Part shown: piece after piece, positions 1-7,260 of the stretch
Numbering within the stretch: position 1 is the first letter of the stretch
Layout: each line of letters begins with the position of its first letter
From: Sutcliffiella horikoshii
GTDB taxonomy: Bacteria; Bacillota; Bacilli; Bacillales; Bacillaceae_I
Direction: 5' to 3'
Assembly (NCBI GenBank): GCA_001636495.1
Contig: KV440964.1
Location: 1,194,666-1,258,665 of the forward strand
DNA: 64,000 nt
Program-made: the position numbers and the translations under genes
Notes under the pieces: model-generated
Seen by the model: the letters and a program-made list of their open reading frames with translations, nothing else
Told to the model about the DNA's origin: nothing
Database searches by the model: none

Positions 1-1
1 T

Positions 2-460
2 GGCGGATTCTTGGTACATACGCCACACACGATGCTGAAACTTCGTGAGTTAACGTCTCCTGCGATTGGTGCAAACCTTGATCCAAGTCATCTTTGGTGG
101 CAAGGAATTGATCCTGTTGCAGCAATCAAGATATTAGGAAAAGCTGGCGCGATCCATCATTTCCACGCAAAAGACACGTACATCGATCAGGATAATGTGA
201 ACATGTACGGCTTGACGGACATGCAGCCATACGGCGAAGTACAGACTCGTGCATGGAGCTTCCGTTCTGTCGGATGCGGCCATAGTGTCCAAGAGTGGTC
301 GGACATGATGAGTGCCCTGCGCACTTATGGCTACGATTATGTTGTCAGCATCGAGCACGAAGATCCGATCATGTCGATTGAAGAAGGCTTTGCACGTGCA
401 GTGACGAACCTTCAATCTGTATTAATAAAAGAACAACCTGCTGATATGTGGTGGGTGTAA
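2..460 (+). CDS. Sugar phosphate isomerase/epimerase, C-terminal part (cut by window start)
   Basis: The reading frame is open from the first bases of the window, so only about 153 C-terminal residues are seen. The sequence resembles the xylose-isomerase-like TIM-barrel family (IolE/YcjR type). Likely metal-binding stretches are NLDPSHLWW, HFHAKDT and SIEHEDP near the end. Proteins of this family isomerise or epimerise sugars and sugar phosphates, usually with a divalent metal, in the cytoplasm. The substrate cannot be told from the sequence. A second member of the same superfamily follows 67 bp downstream, which suggests a sugar-catabolic cluster beginning outside the window. Confidence 0.85.
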   Translation, partial: GGFLVHTPHTMLKLRELTSPAIGANLDPSHLWWQGIDPVAAIKILGKAGAIHHFHAKDTYIDQDNVNMYGLTDMQPYGEVQTRAWSFRSVGCGHSVQEWSDMMSALRTYGYDYVVSIEHEDPIMSIEEGFARAVTNLQSVLIKEQPADMWWV

Positions 461-476
461 GGATATAACAGAAACA

Positions 477-505
477 GCAACCAAGGCTCTTGGTTGCTTG
501 TTTTT
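477..505 (+). terminator. Rho-independent terminator
   Basis: A perfect 9-bp stem (GCAACCAAG / CTTGGTTGC) with a 3-nt loop is followed by TTG and TTTTT. It ends the first isomerase gene, although the next gene begins only 23 bp later, so it may attenuate rather than fully stop transcription. Confidence 0.8.
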
Positions 506-527
506 ATAAAACTGGAGGCGAATGAGG

Positions 528-1286
528 ATGAAACATAAAATAGCTGCGCAACTATACACAGTACGTGATCTATTGGAGAAAGATTTTATCGGCGTATTAA
601 AAGAACTAAAAGACATGGGTTTTGCTGGTGTGGAAATGGCAGGACTGTACGGCCATGATCCAAAGGAAATCGCCGCTGCCTTGAACGAATTGGAATTATC
701 CGTTGCAGGTATGCACGTAGGGGTAGATCGATTACGAAATGAGCTTCCTGCGGTTTTGGATGAAGCAGAGCTCTTCGGTACAAAGCACCTTGTTATGCCG
801 TATGTGGTGGAAGAGGACCGCACAGAGGATTATTATGTTTCTTTGAAGGCTGAGCTGAACGAACTTGCTGCTGTGTTGAAAAAAGACGGTTACACCATCA
901 GCTATCATAACCATGATTTTGAGTTTGAGACAGGTGTAGATGGGCAGGTTGCATTGGAATATCTATTGGAACCAAGTCCTGATAACTTGATACATGCTGA
1001 ATTAGATGTGTATTGGGTAACCAAAGCCGGCCACGATGTTCTGGAATTTTTGTCACCATTAGCGGGGCGTGTTCCGACGTTACATATGAAAGATATGTCT
1101 CCTGGTGAAGAAGGAAACTTTGCTGAGGTAGGTACAGGTGTTATCGACTTTGAACCGGTATTGCGTTGGGGAGAAGAGAACGGTGTGAAGTGGTATATCA
1201 TCGAGCAAGACGTATGTCCGGGGAATCCCTTGGACAGTTTGCGTGTAAGTATTGGGAATTTGAAAGGGATTATGGAGAAAATTTAA
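528..1286 (+). CDS. Sugar phosphate isomerase/epimerase
   Basis: A cytoplasmic TIM-barrel protein of about 252 residues in the xylose-isomerase-like AP_endonuc_2 superfamily. Likely metal ligands lie in YHNHDFEF (middle), ELDVYW, HMKD and IIEQD, the usual order for this family. Start choice: GGAGG at 514-518 is 3 nt before an ATG at 522 but 9 nt before the ATG at 528, so 528 is preferred. It lies just downstream of another isomerase on the same strand. Substrate unknown; a role in sugar or inositol-like catabolism is inferred from family and context only. Confidence 0.88.
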   Translation: MKHKIAAQLYTVRDLLEKDFIGVLKELKDMGFAGVEMAGLYGHDPKEIAAALNELELSVAGMHVGVDRLRNELPAVLDEAELFGTKHLVMPYVVEEDRTEDYYVSLKAELNELAAVLKKDGYTISYHNHDFEFETGVDGQVALEYLLEPSPDNLIHAELDVYWVTKAGHDVLEFLSPLAGRVPTLHMKDMSPGEEGNFAEVGTGVIDFEPVLRWGEENGVKWYIIEQDVCPGNPLDSLRVSIGNLKGIMEKI

Positions 1287-1327
1287 TCCTAAGTGTACGT
1301 AGAGAGTATGCTTGCTTAAAGTAGCGC

Positions 1328-1447
1328 GGAATGTGACGGTAAGTGTCGAATGGCATTTATCTGCACCGAGTCGGCTTATAAATCTAAAAGTTGGCTTATA
1401 AAAAGAAAAGTTGGACTATAAATTCGGAAAAGGATGAGAAACCCTAA
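1328..1447. repeat. Degenerate 20-bp tandem array
   Basis: Units begin at 1328, 1348, 1368, 1388, 1408 and 1428. The three central ones share a core close to AAGTTGGCTTATAAA; the outer ones are decayed. It fills the space between the convergent isomerase and beta-galactosidase genes and is not coding. Confidence 0.6.
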
Positions 1448-1479
1448 ACCAATTTTCCCACAGTATTAAAATTTCTTAC

Positions 1480-1522
1480 AAAAAGAGAGGACCGAGCCCA
1501 CTATTAAGGCTGGTCCTCTTCT
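1480..1522 (-). terminator. Terminator of the GH35 gene
   Basis: Read on the minus strand, a stem of about 13 bp (AGAGGACC plus AGCC against GGCT plus GGTCCTCT, with one bulged base) is followed by CTTTTTG. It lies directly after the beta-galactosidase stop codon. Confidence 0.8.
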
Positions 1523-3940
1523 CTATGCAAAATAAACAACAAGCTTATCATCGATTTTTCCATGTTTTTTTGAAACTATGATAATCTTTTCGTCTCTTGA
1601 TTCAACTAAGTAGTCATTACTTCCGACAATTTCGCGATCTGTCACCAAACAAATCATATCCTCACTTTGAGTAAGCCTAAATTCAAGGGTATTCTCCTCA
1701 ACCTTCAAGATTTCAGCAGTAGAATACACTATTTTCACTCCCAGTTTCTCAAACGTAACATTCATCGGAAGCATCACACCATCTTTACTTTGCAGGGTGA
1801 GCTTACGGCCTTCCAGAAACTTTTCATCCCCTAATCGAACTTGAATTTCTTTTTCAAATCCGTCCAAATTCAACAGATGAATAAAACGCTCATCGCCATT
1901 AGAAACCGAAGTCGAGAATATTCCATGGTACTCGCAGTCATGGGTTAGACCCGCAACGGAACCAAGTCGACCCAAGGCTGTTTTGAAAAGGTCGATATCG
2001 CAACGGTACGCTGTCGCAAGCACGATGGCACGGCCATGGCCAACCTTCGCGTCAAAACCACATACCTCATCGGATTCTGTTACACGCATGATGGAATCTG
2101 CATTAGAGCCAAGCTCAAAAGTCTGTGTAAAAAAAGTGCGTATTTCCGGGCGATCGGCTGCCCAACCGTCCGCTGTCAGGGACATAAAGCGGCCATGCTC
2201 ATTGAATGTCACTCCAAGAGGCTTCACACCAAGCGCATCAGCTAGTGCAGTGAAAGGCTTCCCTTCCATATCAAAGGTAGGGACCTCTCCGTACAATAGA
2301 ATTCCTCCACCATGCTTCAAATACTCCACTAGTTTCTGCTGAACATCTTTGTCCATATAACGCGCTGATGGCAACACAAGCACCTTGGTCACTTCAGGAT
2401 CCAATTCTTTATTTTGCACATCGACAGAACTGAAACGGTAGCTTGCAAGCAACATGGCACGCGCAACAATTTCCCATGCCCCTGCTCCGCGATGCATCGT
2501 GATGTTGTCGACAATCTCACGCATTTTCGCGCTATCAGGATAGCGGTATTCGGTCATGTAGTAATCTGGGATAAACGCAAATGCTACAGAGTCCCGGTCC
2601 TCATCCATTGCTGCAAGCTTGTCGCCGACTGCCATCATAGTTTTGATGGAGCGGGCCATGCGAGGGAATGTGTAGTTGAGCTTGCCCTCTGGATTAACCG
2701 GTGCTGCAAATCCGTGGCGTTCTCCCGTAGATGCAATCCGGCCGTTTCCGTCGCCTGCTGCTTCATCGATTTTGTAGTTGTATCCACCTGTAAACAGGTA
2801 ATAGTTGATCAGACGATTTCCTTGTGCCACACACATTCTTGTCTTAAAATCGGCTGCGGAAACGTCATAGCGACCTCCAAATGTTTCACCAAAATTGCCA
2901 TCGCCACAGTTGAACTCGACGGAAGTCAATGGCTGATCTGGGTTATGCACCGCATCCATGAAGCCGTTGATCAAGTAAAGGTCCTGGAACGTTTCCATAT
3001 TAAGGTCACCGAAGTAGATATCAGATCCGGACAGATAGCCCTCGCCTTGTTTGTAGGATTCATAAAGCTGGGAGATGCCAATAGGATACGTCAATCCGCG
3101 GCCTCCGCCTGTTCCATGGATATTGACGATGAACGGTACATCCTTTACATCGGACTCTTCGGCATATTCTCTTAAAATGGAGACATAACGGGCAAAACGG
3201 TCTCTCATATAGTGACCAAGATCACGCATCAGTTCCGCAGCATACTCTTCCTTTGGAGAGCGGATGCCGCGGACTCTTTCGGTTGCATCCTGCAAGTTAA
3301 GTGGATAACGCTGCGTTAACTCCGCTTCTTCGTACTTCTCTTGTAACCAATTAACAAAGTCTTTCAACAACTGTTCTGTCAAATCAGGGCAGTTGCTGAC
3401 CCAAGACAGCATTCCAATCTCATTATCAAGCTGTACCCCAATAATATTGCCGCCGTTTGTGTGCAAGCGGGGAGCGATTACTGCCATCACGGCCTCATAC
3501 CATCTTTTTGTTTCTTTCAGGAAGTTTGGAGCCAAGTAATCGAGTGTTGGTGTTGTAGCGGCATTTCCATCCCAACCGACCGGTATAATCTCTGGGTGCT
3601 TCTCCGTTACCCAATGGGGTATCCCCTCATTTTTCATTTCCGCCATGATGAATGGACCTGGTCGGGCAAAAAAGTAAAGGTCGTTTTCCGCACAAAGGTC
3701 AATGAATGCTCCTAAGTCCAGTTCAGGTCGAGTCTGGCCGTCCAGGTCTATCTGTCCTTCAACAGGTTCATGGCACAACCAAGGTATATACGTTGCCACG
3801 GCATTGCAGCCTGCATCTTTTAGTTTATCGATGCGATCTTGCCAATCTTTTCGTTCCAATCGGTAGTAATGTATCTCTCCGCACATAACAAGTACGGGCT
3901 TTCCATCTATAAGAATCTGTTTGTTTTTAATCTCAATCAT
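1523..3940 (-). CDS. Glycoside hydrolase family 35 beta-galactosidase
   Basis: An 805-residue enzyme with a GH35 catalytic barrel at the N-terminus (about residues 1-350). The GEIHYYR stretch is near residue 21, the RPGPFIMAE signature near 93, the likely acid/base Glu174 in QLDNEIG, and the likely nucleophile Glu342 in SVEFNCG. A middle segment looks like a GATase-like or beta-galactosidase trimerisation-type domain, and the C-terminus is beta-rich. No signal peptide is seen, so it should cleave imported beta-galactosides in the cytoplasm. The start is an ATG behind GAGGGG. A cre-like site and a LacI-type palindrome lie just upstream, consistent with catabolite repression and sugar induction. 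No transporter or regulator partner is inside the window. Confidence 0.9.
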   Translation of the reverse strand: MIEIKNKQILIDGKPVLVMCGEIHYYRLERKDWQDRIDKLKDAGCNAVATYIPWLCHEPVEGQIDLDGQTRPELDLGAFIDLCAENDLYFFARPGPFIMAEMKNEGIPHWVTEKHPEIIPVGWDGNAATTPTLDYLAPNFLKETKRWYEAVMAVIAPRLHTNGGNIIGVQLDNEIGMLSWVSNCPDLTEQLLKDFVNWLQEKYEEAELTQRYPLNLQDATERVRGIRSPKEEYAAELMRDLGHYMRDRFARYVSILREYAEESDVKDVPFIVNIHGTGGGRGLTYPIGISQLYESYKQGEGYLSGSDIYFGDLNMETFQDLYLINGFMDAVHNPDQPLTSVEFNCGDGNFGETFGGRYDVSAADFKTRMCVAQGNRLINYYLFTGGYNYKIDEAAGDGNGRIASTGERHGFAAPVNPEGKLNYTFPRMARSIKTMMAVGDKLAAMDEDRDSVAFAFIPDYYMTEYRYPDSAKMREIVDNITMHRGAGAWEIVARAMLLASYRFSSVDVQNKELDPEVTKVLVLPSARYMDKDVQQKLVEYLKHGGGILLYGEVPTFDMEGKPFTALADALGVKPLGVTFNEHGRFMSLTADGWAADRPEIRTFFTQTFELGSNADSIMRVTESDEVCGFDAKVGHGRAIVLATAYRCDIDLFKTALGRLGSVAGLTHDCEYHGIFSTSVSNGDERFIHLLNLDGFEKEIQVRLGDEKFLEGRKLTLQSKDGVMLPMNVTFEKLGVKIVYSTAEILKVEENTLEFRLTQSEDMICLVTDREIVGSNDYLVESRDEKIIIVSKKHGKIDDKLVVYFA

Positions 3941-3967
3941 GACTTTTCATCCCCTCAAAGTAAAATA

Positions 3968-3981
3968 GAAAAGCGCTTACA
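3968..3981 (-). promoter_or_regulatory. Likely cre (CcpA) site upstream of GH35
   Basis: The minus strand reads TGTAAGCGCTTTTC, which matches 12 of 14 positions of the cre consensus TGWAANCGNTNWCA. It lies 28 bp upstream of the beta-galactosidase start, a usual place for catabolite repression. Confidence 0.6.
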
Positions 3982-3993
3982 TTCATCTGTAAT

Positions 3994-4005
3994 CGAAACG
4001 TTTCG
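3994..4005. promoter_or_regulatory. LacI-family type operator
   Basis: A perfect 12-bp palindrome, CGAAACGTTTCG, with the central CG typical of LacI/GalR operators. It sits 53 bp upstream of the beta-galactosidase start. The matching repressor is not in the window. Confidence 0.6.
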
Positions 4006-4151
4006 TTATTTATATTCAAGATTTATCGTACCATAAATAAATATTGGTTGAAACGATTTTATTGTAAGGTGTGGTGGGAAGTTAGAAATGCATAAATGCT
4101 ACCTTATTGAAAGGTGAACGTGGATGAAGGACTTGACTGAAGGTTAATAGT

Positions 4152-4260
4152 AGTGGGGGGAAAACTTTCGTTTGTGGGGGGATTCACCTTTATTAGTGGT
4201 TAGAATAAGCACCTATAGTGGTGAGAAAAACGCATTGAGTGGGGGGATGAGAAAGAAAAA
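4152..4260. repeat. Degenerate 21-22-bp tandem array with GTGG core
   Basis: The core AGTGG (or TGTGG) recurs at 4152, 4173, 4195, 4217 and 4238, spacing 21, 22, 22, 21. The rest of each unit has drifted. The stretch 3941-4604 holds no gene; besides this array it has the two upstream sites of the GH35 gene and the small element at 4346-4461. Confidence 0.55.
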
Positions 4261-4345
4261 ATGTGGAAAGTGTAAAAAGGAGTTGAAATTTGTGTATGAA
4301 GTGCTGGGAGTCGAAAAAAATTGTTTGCCATATCCTTTGGGTTAG

Positions 4346-4461
4346 GCTCTTTTCTCAAAGATTGTTGCTATCCATTAGTAAAAAGTCCGCATTTGGACTT
4401 TTTACAGCTTAGATACTACAGAATAGGCATGCATGCTATCTTGTATAGCCAAGAAAAGAGC
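4346..4461. repeat. Small inverted-repeat element with central hairpin
   Basis: Ten-base inverted ends (GCTCTTTTCT at 4346-4355, AGAAAAGAGC at 4452-4461) enclose a perfect 11-bp hairpin at 4378-4405 (GTAAAAAGTCC, 6-nt loop, GGACTTTTTAC). There is no coding sequence. It could be a MITE-like remnant or a stray bidirectional terminator. Confidence 0.4.
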
Positions 4462-4604
4462 ACGACAGCAAGGAATATAACGATTTGTTTCTAACTACGG
4501 AAAACGAACAAAGTATGCGAAAACAGCCATAGGTAAAAATATAACTAAAAGGAGCAAAGGTTTATTACAGTAGAAAGTGAAATTAATAATTTCAATCAAC
4601 AGGG

Positions 4605-4633
4605 TTGACAACATACCCTTGGGGGTATAATAT
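4605..4633 (+). promoter_or_regulatory. yrkD promoter with embedded CsoR/CstR-type operator
   Basis: TTGACA at 4605-4610 is followed by TATAAT at 4626-4631 (15-bp spacer) or TAATAT at 4628-4633 (17 bp). The palindrome ATACCCTTGGGGGTAT at 4613-4628 fills the spacer, so repressor binding would block RNA polymerase. This indicates autoregulation of the repressor gene that follows. Confidence 0.8.
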
Positions 4634-4687
4634 ATGAGCATAGACATTGTTACTACAATTATTTTCAACAGGAGGTGCATGTCTGCT

Positions 4688-4948
4688 ATGGAATACACAA
4701 ACCAGATGAAGAATCGTTTGAAACGTGCCGAAGGGCAAATCAGAGGAGTTCTTCATATGATGGAGCAAGGTGAAGATTGCCGAGATGTGGTATCGCAGTT
4801 AAATGCAGCAACTACTGCAATCGAACGTGCCATTGGGGTCATCGTTAGTACAAACTTGGAGCAATGCGTTCGGGAAAATGTACTAAAAGGTGAAGAGACT
4901 AGCGAAATGGTGCAACAAGCGGTCGATCTTCTCATTAAAAGCAGGTAA
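4688..4948 (+). CDS. yrkD: CsoR-family persulfide-sensing repressor (CstR/YrkD type)
   Basis: An all-helical tetrameric repressor of about 86 residues. With the start at 4688, 12 nt after AGGAGG, the two cysteines fall at 31 and 60, as in staphylococcal CstR. The His that copper-sensing CsoR proteins carry four residues before the second Cys is Asn here, which argues against copper and for reactive sulfur (per- and polysulfide). An alternative ATG at 4679 is only 3 nt from the ribosome site. It heads an operon of sulfur-transfer genes that matches B. subtilis yrkD-J in content, and CsoR-type operators lie around it. Function as a sulfide/persulfide switch is inferred from family and context. 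Confidence 0.85.
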   Translation: MEYTNQMKNRLKRAEGQIRGVLHMMEQGEDCRDVVSQLNAATTAIERAIGVIVSTNLEQCVRENVLKGEETSEMVQQAVDLLIKSR

Positions 4949-4960
4949 TTAAAAAAGTAC

Positions 4961-5015
4961 TTGATAATATACCCCAAGTGGTATATTATAGAGTTATTGA
5001 TACCCACCAGGGTAT
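4961..5015 (+). promoter_or_regulatory. Second operon promoter with two CsoR/CstR operators
   Basis: TTGATA (4961-4966), a 17-bp spacer and TATTAT (4984-4989) form a good sigma-A promoter between the repressor gene and yrkI. One operator, ATACCCCAAGTGGTAT, fills the spacer at 4969-4984; a second, ATACCCACCAGGGTAT, covers the start region at 5000-5015. The sulfur genes can therefore be driven separately from the repressor. Confidence 0.75.
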
Positions 5016-5034
5016 TTGAACGAAAGGTTGCATC

Positions 5035-5168
5035 ATATTTTTTTATATGTTAGTATACCCCTAAGGGTATTAACGAACAGACAATATTTTTTTGAAGCAA
5101 AATATACCCTACCAGGTATAAAGAAATAACCAATATTTTTTTAACTAATAATATACCCCCTGGGGTAA
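5035..5168 (+). promoter_or_regulatory. Three 49-bp operator modules upstream of yrkI
   Basis: Three direct repeats have T7 tracts starting at 5038, 5087 and 5136, each followed 10 nt later by a CsoR-type operator at 5055-5070, 5104-5119 and 5153-5168. The period is exactly 49 bp. The last operator ends 20 bp before the yrkI start, so all three lie in the transcribed leader of the upstream promoters. Confidence 0.75.
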
Positions 5169-5188
5169 CAAAATAGGAGGAATTACAC

Positions 5189-5416
5189 ATGATCGTAAAC
5201 AAAGTATTAGACGCAAAAGGATTAGCTTGCCCAATGCCATTGGTGAAAACGAAGAAAGCTTTAAATGAAGTGAACAGCGGTGAAATTCTAGAGGTTATCA
5301 CAACTGACAAAGGTGCGAAGACTGACCTTACTGCATGGTGCAAAGCTACTGGCAATGTGCTATTAGACATGAAAGTAGAGAAAGACGTATTTACTTTTTA
5401 TATTAAAAAAGCGTAA
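5189..5416 (+). CDS. yrkI: TusA-family sulfur carrier (YrkI)
   Basis: A 75-residue single-domain TusA/SirA-like protein, the same length as B. subtilis YrkI. The LACPMP motif places the sulfur-accepting Cys at residue 14. Such proteins carry persulfide sulfur between rhodanese and acceptor enzymes in the cytoplasm. The ribosome site is AGGAGG. It is the first structural gene after the operator array and precedes the DsrE-like gene by 39 bp. The trafficking role is family knowledge; its partners here are inferred from the operon. Confidence 0.93.
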   Translation: MIVNKVLDAKGLACPMPLVKTKKALNEVNSGEILEVITTDKGAKTDLTAWCKATGNVLLDMKVEKDVFTFYIKKA

Positions 5417-5455
5417 CGATAGATAAAACAAAAAACAAAGGGAGAGGATCACAAC

Positions 5456-5932
5456 ATGGAAAAGAAAAAAACAACGATTGTACTTTTTAGCGGTGACTAT
5501 GACAAAGCGATGGCAGCCTATATTATTGCGAACGGTGCTGCAGCTTATGATCACGAAGTAACGATTTTCCACACATTCTGGGGCTTGAATGCACTTCGAA
5601 AAGAGGAGCTTGTTCCAGTTAAGAAAAACTTTATTGAAAAAATGTTCGGCAAAATGATGCCACGCGGAGCTAACAAGTTGCCATTATCCACGATGAACAT
5701 GGCCGGCATGGGCCCGAAAATGATTAAAGGCATTATGAAAAAGCATAATGTGCAGTCTTTACCAAGCTTGATTGAAATGGCGAAAGAGCAAGATGTTAAA
5801 CTTGTTGGCTGTCAAATGACAGTGGACTTACTTGGCTTGAAGCACGAAGAGATGATTGACGGAATTGAGTACGCAGGGGTTGGCGCATATTTAGGCGATG
5901 CTTCTGAAGGTAATGTGAACTTATTCATCTAA
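5456..5932 (+). CDS. yrkE: DsrE/DsrF-like sulfur relay protein (YrkE)
   Basis: A 158-residue protein of the DsrE/DsrF/DrsH-like family, close in length to B. subtilis YrkE. Features are an N-terminal beta-strand (TTIVLFSGDYDKA) and a likely sulfur-accepting Cys119 in LVGCQMT. These cytoplasmic proteins pass persulfide sulfur with TusA and rhodanese partners, which flank it here. It is followed 14 bp later by a membrane-tethered rhodanese, so translation is likely coupled. Confidence 0.92.
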   Translation: MEKKKTTIVLFSGDYDKAMAAYIIANGAAAYDHEVTIFHTFWGLNALRKEELVPVKKNFIEKMFGKMMPRGANKLPLSTMNMAGMGPKMIKGIMKKHNVQSLPSLIEMAKEQDVKLVGCQMTVDLLGLKHEEMIDGIEYAGVGAYLGDASEGNVNLFI

Positions 5933-5946
5933 AGGGGTGTGGCTAG

Positions 5947-6303
5947 ATGGAGTTTCTTCCTTATATTTTATTGGGGCTGGCAGTGGTTTTTCTGATCAGC
6001 AGAATGAAACCGACTGCCGGAGTGCGTCAGATAACAACGGCTGAATTAAAACAGGAATTAAACGACAAGAACAAACAATACATTGATGTTCGTACACCGA
6101 TGGAATACAAAGGGAATCACATTCGACAGTTTCAGAATATCCCTTTGAACACCATTGGAAACAACATGAATAAACTTTCTAAAGACAAAGAGACTATTGT
6201 GATCTGTCAAAGCGGCATGCGCAGTAATGCTGCCGTGAAGCAATTGAAGAAAGCAGGATTCACGAAGCTTGCCAATGTAAAAGGCGGCATGAATGCCTGG
6301 TAA
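5947..6303 (+). CDS. Membrane-anchored rhodanese
   Basis: A 118-residue protein with one N-terminal transmembrane helix (about residues 4-18) followed by a rhodanese domain. The active-site loop CQSGMRS has its Cys at 87, and YIDVRTPMEY is the usual family signature. The single helix should hold the domain at the membrane, probably facing the cytoplasm. It is similar in architecture to B. subtilis YqhL; B. subtilis yrk has no obvious equivalent at this position. It ends in the middle of the sulfur-transfer operon. Confidence 0.88.
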   Translation: MEFLPYILLGLAVVFLISRMKPTAGVRQITTAELKQELNDKNKQYIDVRTPMEYKGNHIRQFQNIPLNTIGNNMNKLSKDKETIVICQSGMRSNAAVKQLKKAGFTKLANVKGGMNAW

Positions 6304-6330
6304 TTTTAAATAGAAAAGGAGCTGTCAAAC

Positions 6331-6627
6331 ATGAAAGAGATTACACCACAGGAATTAGAAGCAAAGCTTGCAGCTGGCGAGCAGATATCGATTATTGATG
6401 TACGTGAAGCAGAGGAAGTTGCTGCAGGGAAGATCCCGCAAGCGGTGAACATCCCGTTAAGTTTATTAGAGTTCCGCACGCAAGATATTGATAAATCTAA
6501 GACACATTTTATGGTCTGTCGTTCAGGTGGAAGAAGTGGGAATGCCTCCATGTTCTTGGCAGCCCAAGGTTTTGACGTTATCAATATGGTTGGCGGAATG
6601 CTTGAGTGGGAAGGTAACGTAGAATAA
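6331..6627 (+). CDS. Single-domain rhodanese
   Basis: A 98-residue soluble rhodanese. The DVRE motif is near residue 23 and the active loop CRSGGRSG has Cys63. It should move sulfane sulfur from thiosulfate, persulfide or polysulfide to a thiol acceptor. It lies 27 bp after the membrane-anchored rhodanese, with its own AAAAGGAG site, and 30 bp before the TusA-rhodanese fusion, so it is part of the same transcription unit. Confidence 0.92.
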   Translation: MKEITPQELEAKLAAGEQISIIDVREAEEVAAGKIPQAVNIPLSLLEFRTQDIDKSKTHFMVCRSGGRSGNASMFLAAQGFDVINMVGGMLEWEGNVE

Positions 6628-6657
6628 CATTATTTCAAATAAGGAGATGACCTACTG

Positions 6658-7209
6658 ATGAATGTAAACTTGACATTAGATGCAAAAGGGTTGGCATGTC
6701 CTATGCCGATTGTACGTACGAAAAAGGCGATCGACCAGATTGAATCTGGAGAAGTATTGGAAGTATTAGCGACAGATAAAGGTTCAAAAGCGGATATTAA
6801 AGCATGGGCAGATAAAATCGGCCATCAATATTTAGGAACGCTTGAAGAAGGCGATGTACTGAAACATTATATCCGTAAAGCAAGATCAGAAGAGGAAAAA
6901 GAAGAGCAAAACTATCCTCATGTAGCAACGAACGAAGAGTTGGCTGCCAAATTGGAAGCAGGTATTACCGTATTGGATGTCCGTGAACCAGCCGAGTATG
7001 CATTCGGACACATTCCTGGTGCAGTTTCTGTTCCATTAGGTGACTTAGGAGGCGGAATTGCTGAATTAGACAAAGAAAAAGAAACATATGTCGTTTGCCG
7101 TACAGGAAGCCGCAGTGATATGGCTGCACAAAAGTTGACTGAACTAGGTTTTACAAATGTAAAGAATGTTGTACCTGGAATGAGCAAGTGGGAAGGTCCT
7201 ACGGCTTAA
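6658..7209 (+). CDS. yrkF: TusA-rhodanese fusion (YrkF)
   Basis: A 183-residue two-domain protein, near the length of B. subtilis YrkF. Residues 1-75 are a TusA domain with LACPMP and Cys14. A charged linker (about 76-88) leads to a rhodanese domain (90-183) with CRTGSRSD and Cys147. Having donor and carrier in one chain suggests direct intramolecular sulfur handover. The TusA half is clearly similar to the separate YrkI protein at 5189-5416, probably an old duplication. Confidence 0.93.
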   Translation: MNVNLTLDAKGLACPMPIVRTKKAIDQIESGEVLEVLATDKGSKADIKAWADKIGHQYLGTLEEGDVLKHYIRKARSEEEKEEQNYPHVATNEELAAKLEAGITVLDVREPAEYAFGHIPGAVSVPLGDLGGGIAELDKEKETYVVCRTGSRSDMAAQKLTELGFTNVKNVVPGMSKWEGPTA

Positions 7210-7221
7210 CAATTATATAAA

Positions 7222-7254
7222 TTTTTTTAAAGTAAATTATACCATAGGGGGTAT
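7222..7254 (+). promoter_or_regulatory. Fourth operator module, upstream of yrkH
   Basis: A T7 tract at 7222-7228 is followed, with the same 10-nt spacing as in the yrkI modules, by the operator ATACCATAGGGGGTAT at 7239-7254. The GGGGG of its right arm ends 9 nt before the yrkH ATG and appears to serve as the ribosome-binding site. Confidence 0.7.
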
Positions 7255-7260
7255 TTATTC

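Noticed and set aside
2414-3175. A 253-codon antisense frame inside the GH35 gene
   Set aside because: Cys/His-rich shadow of a well-supported enzyme gene on the other strand; no ribosome site.
4688-4948. Copper-sensing CsoR
   Set aside because: The metal-site His is Asn, the Cys spacing fits CstR, and the neighbours are sulfur-transfer genes, not copA/copZ.
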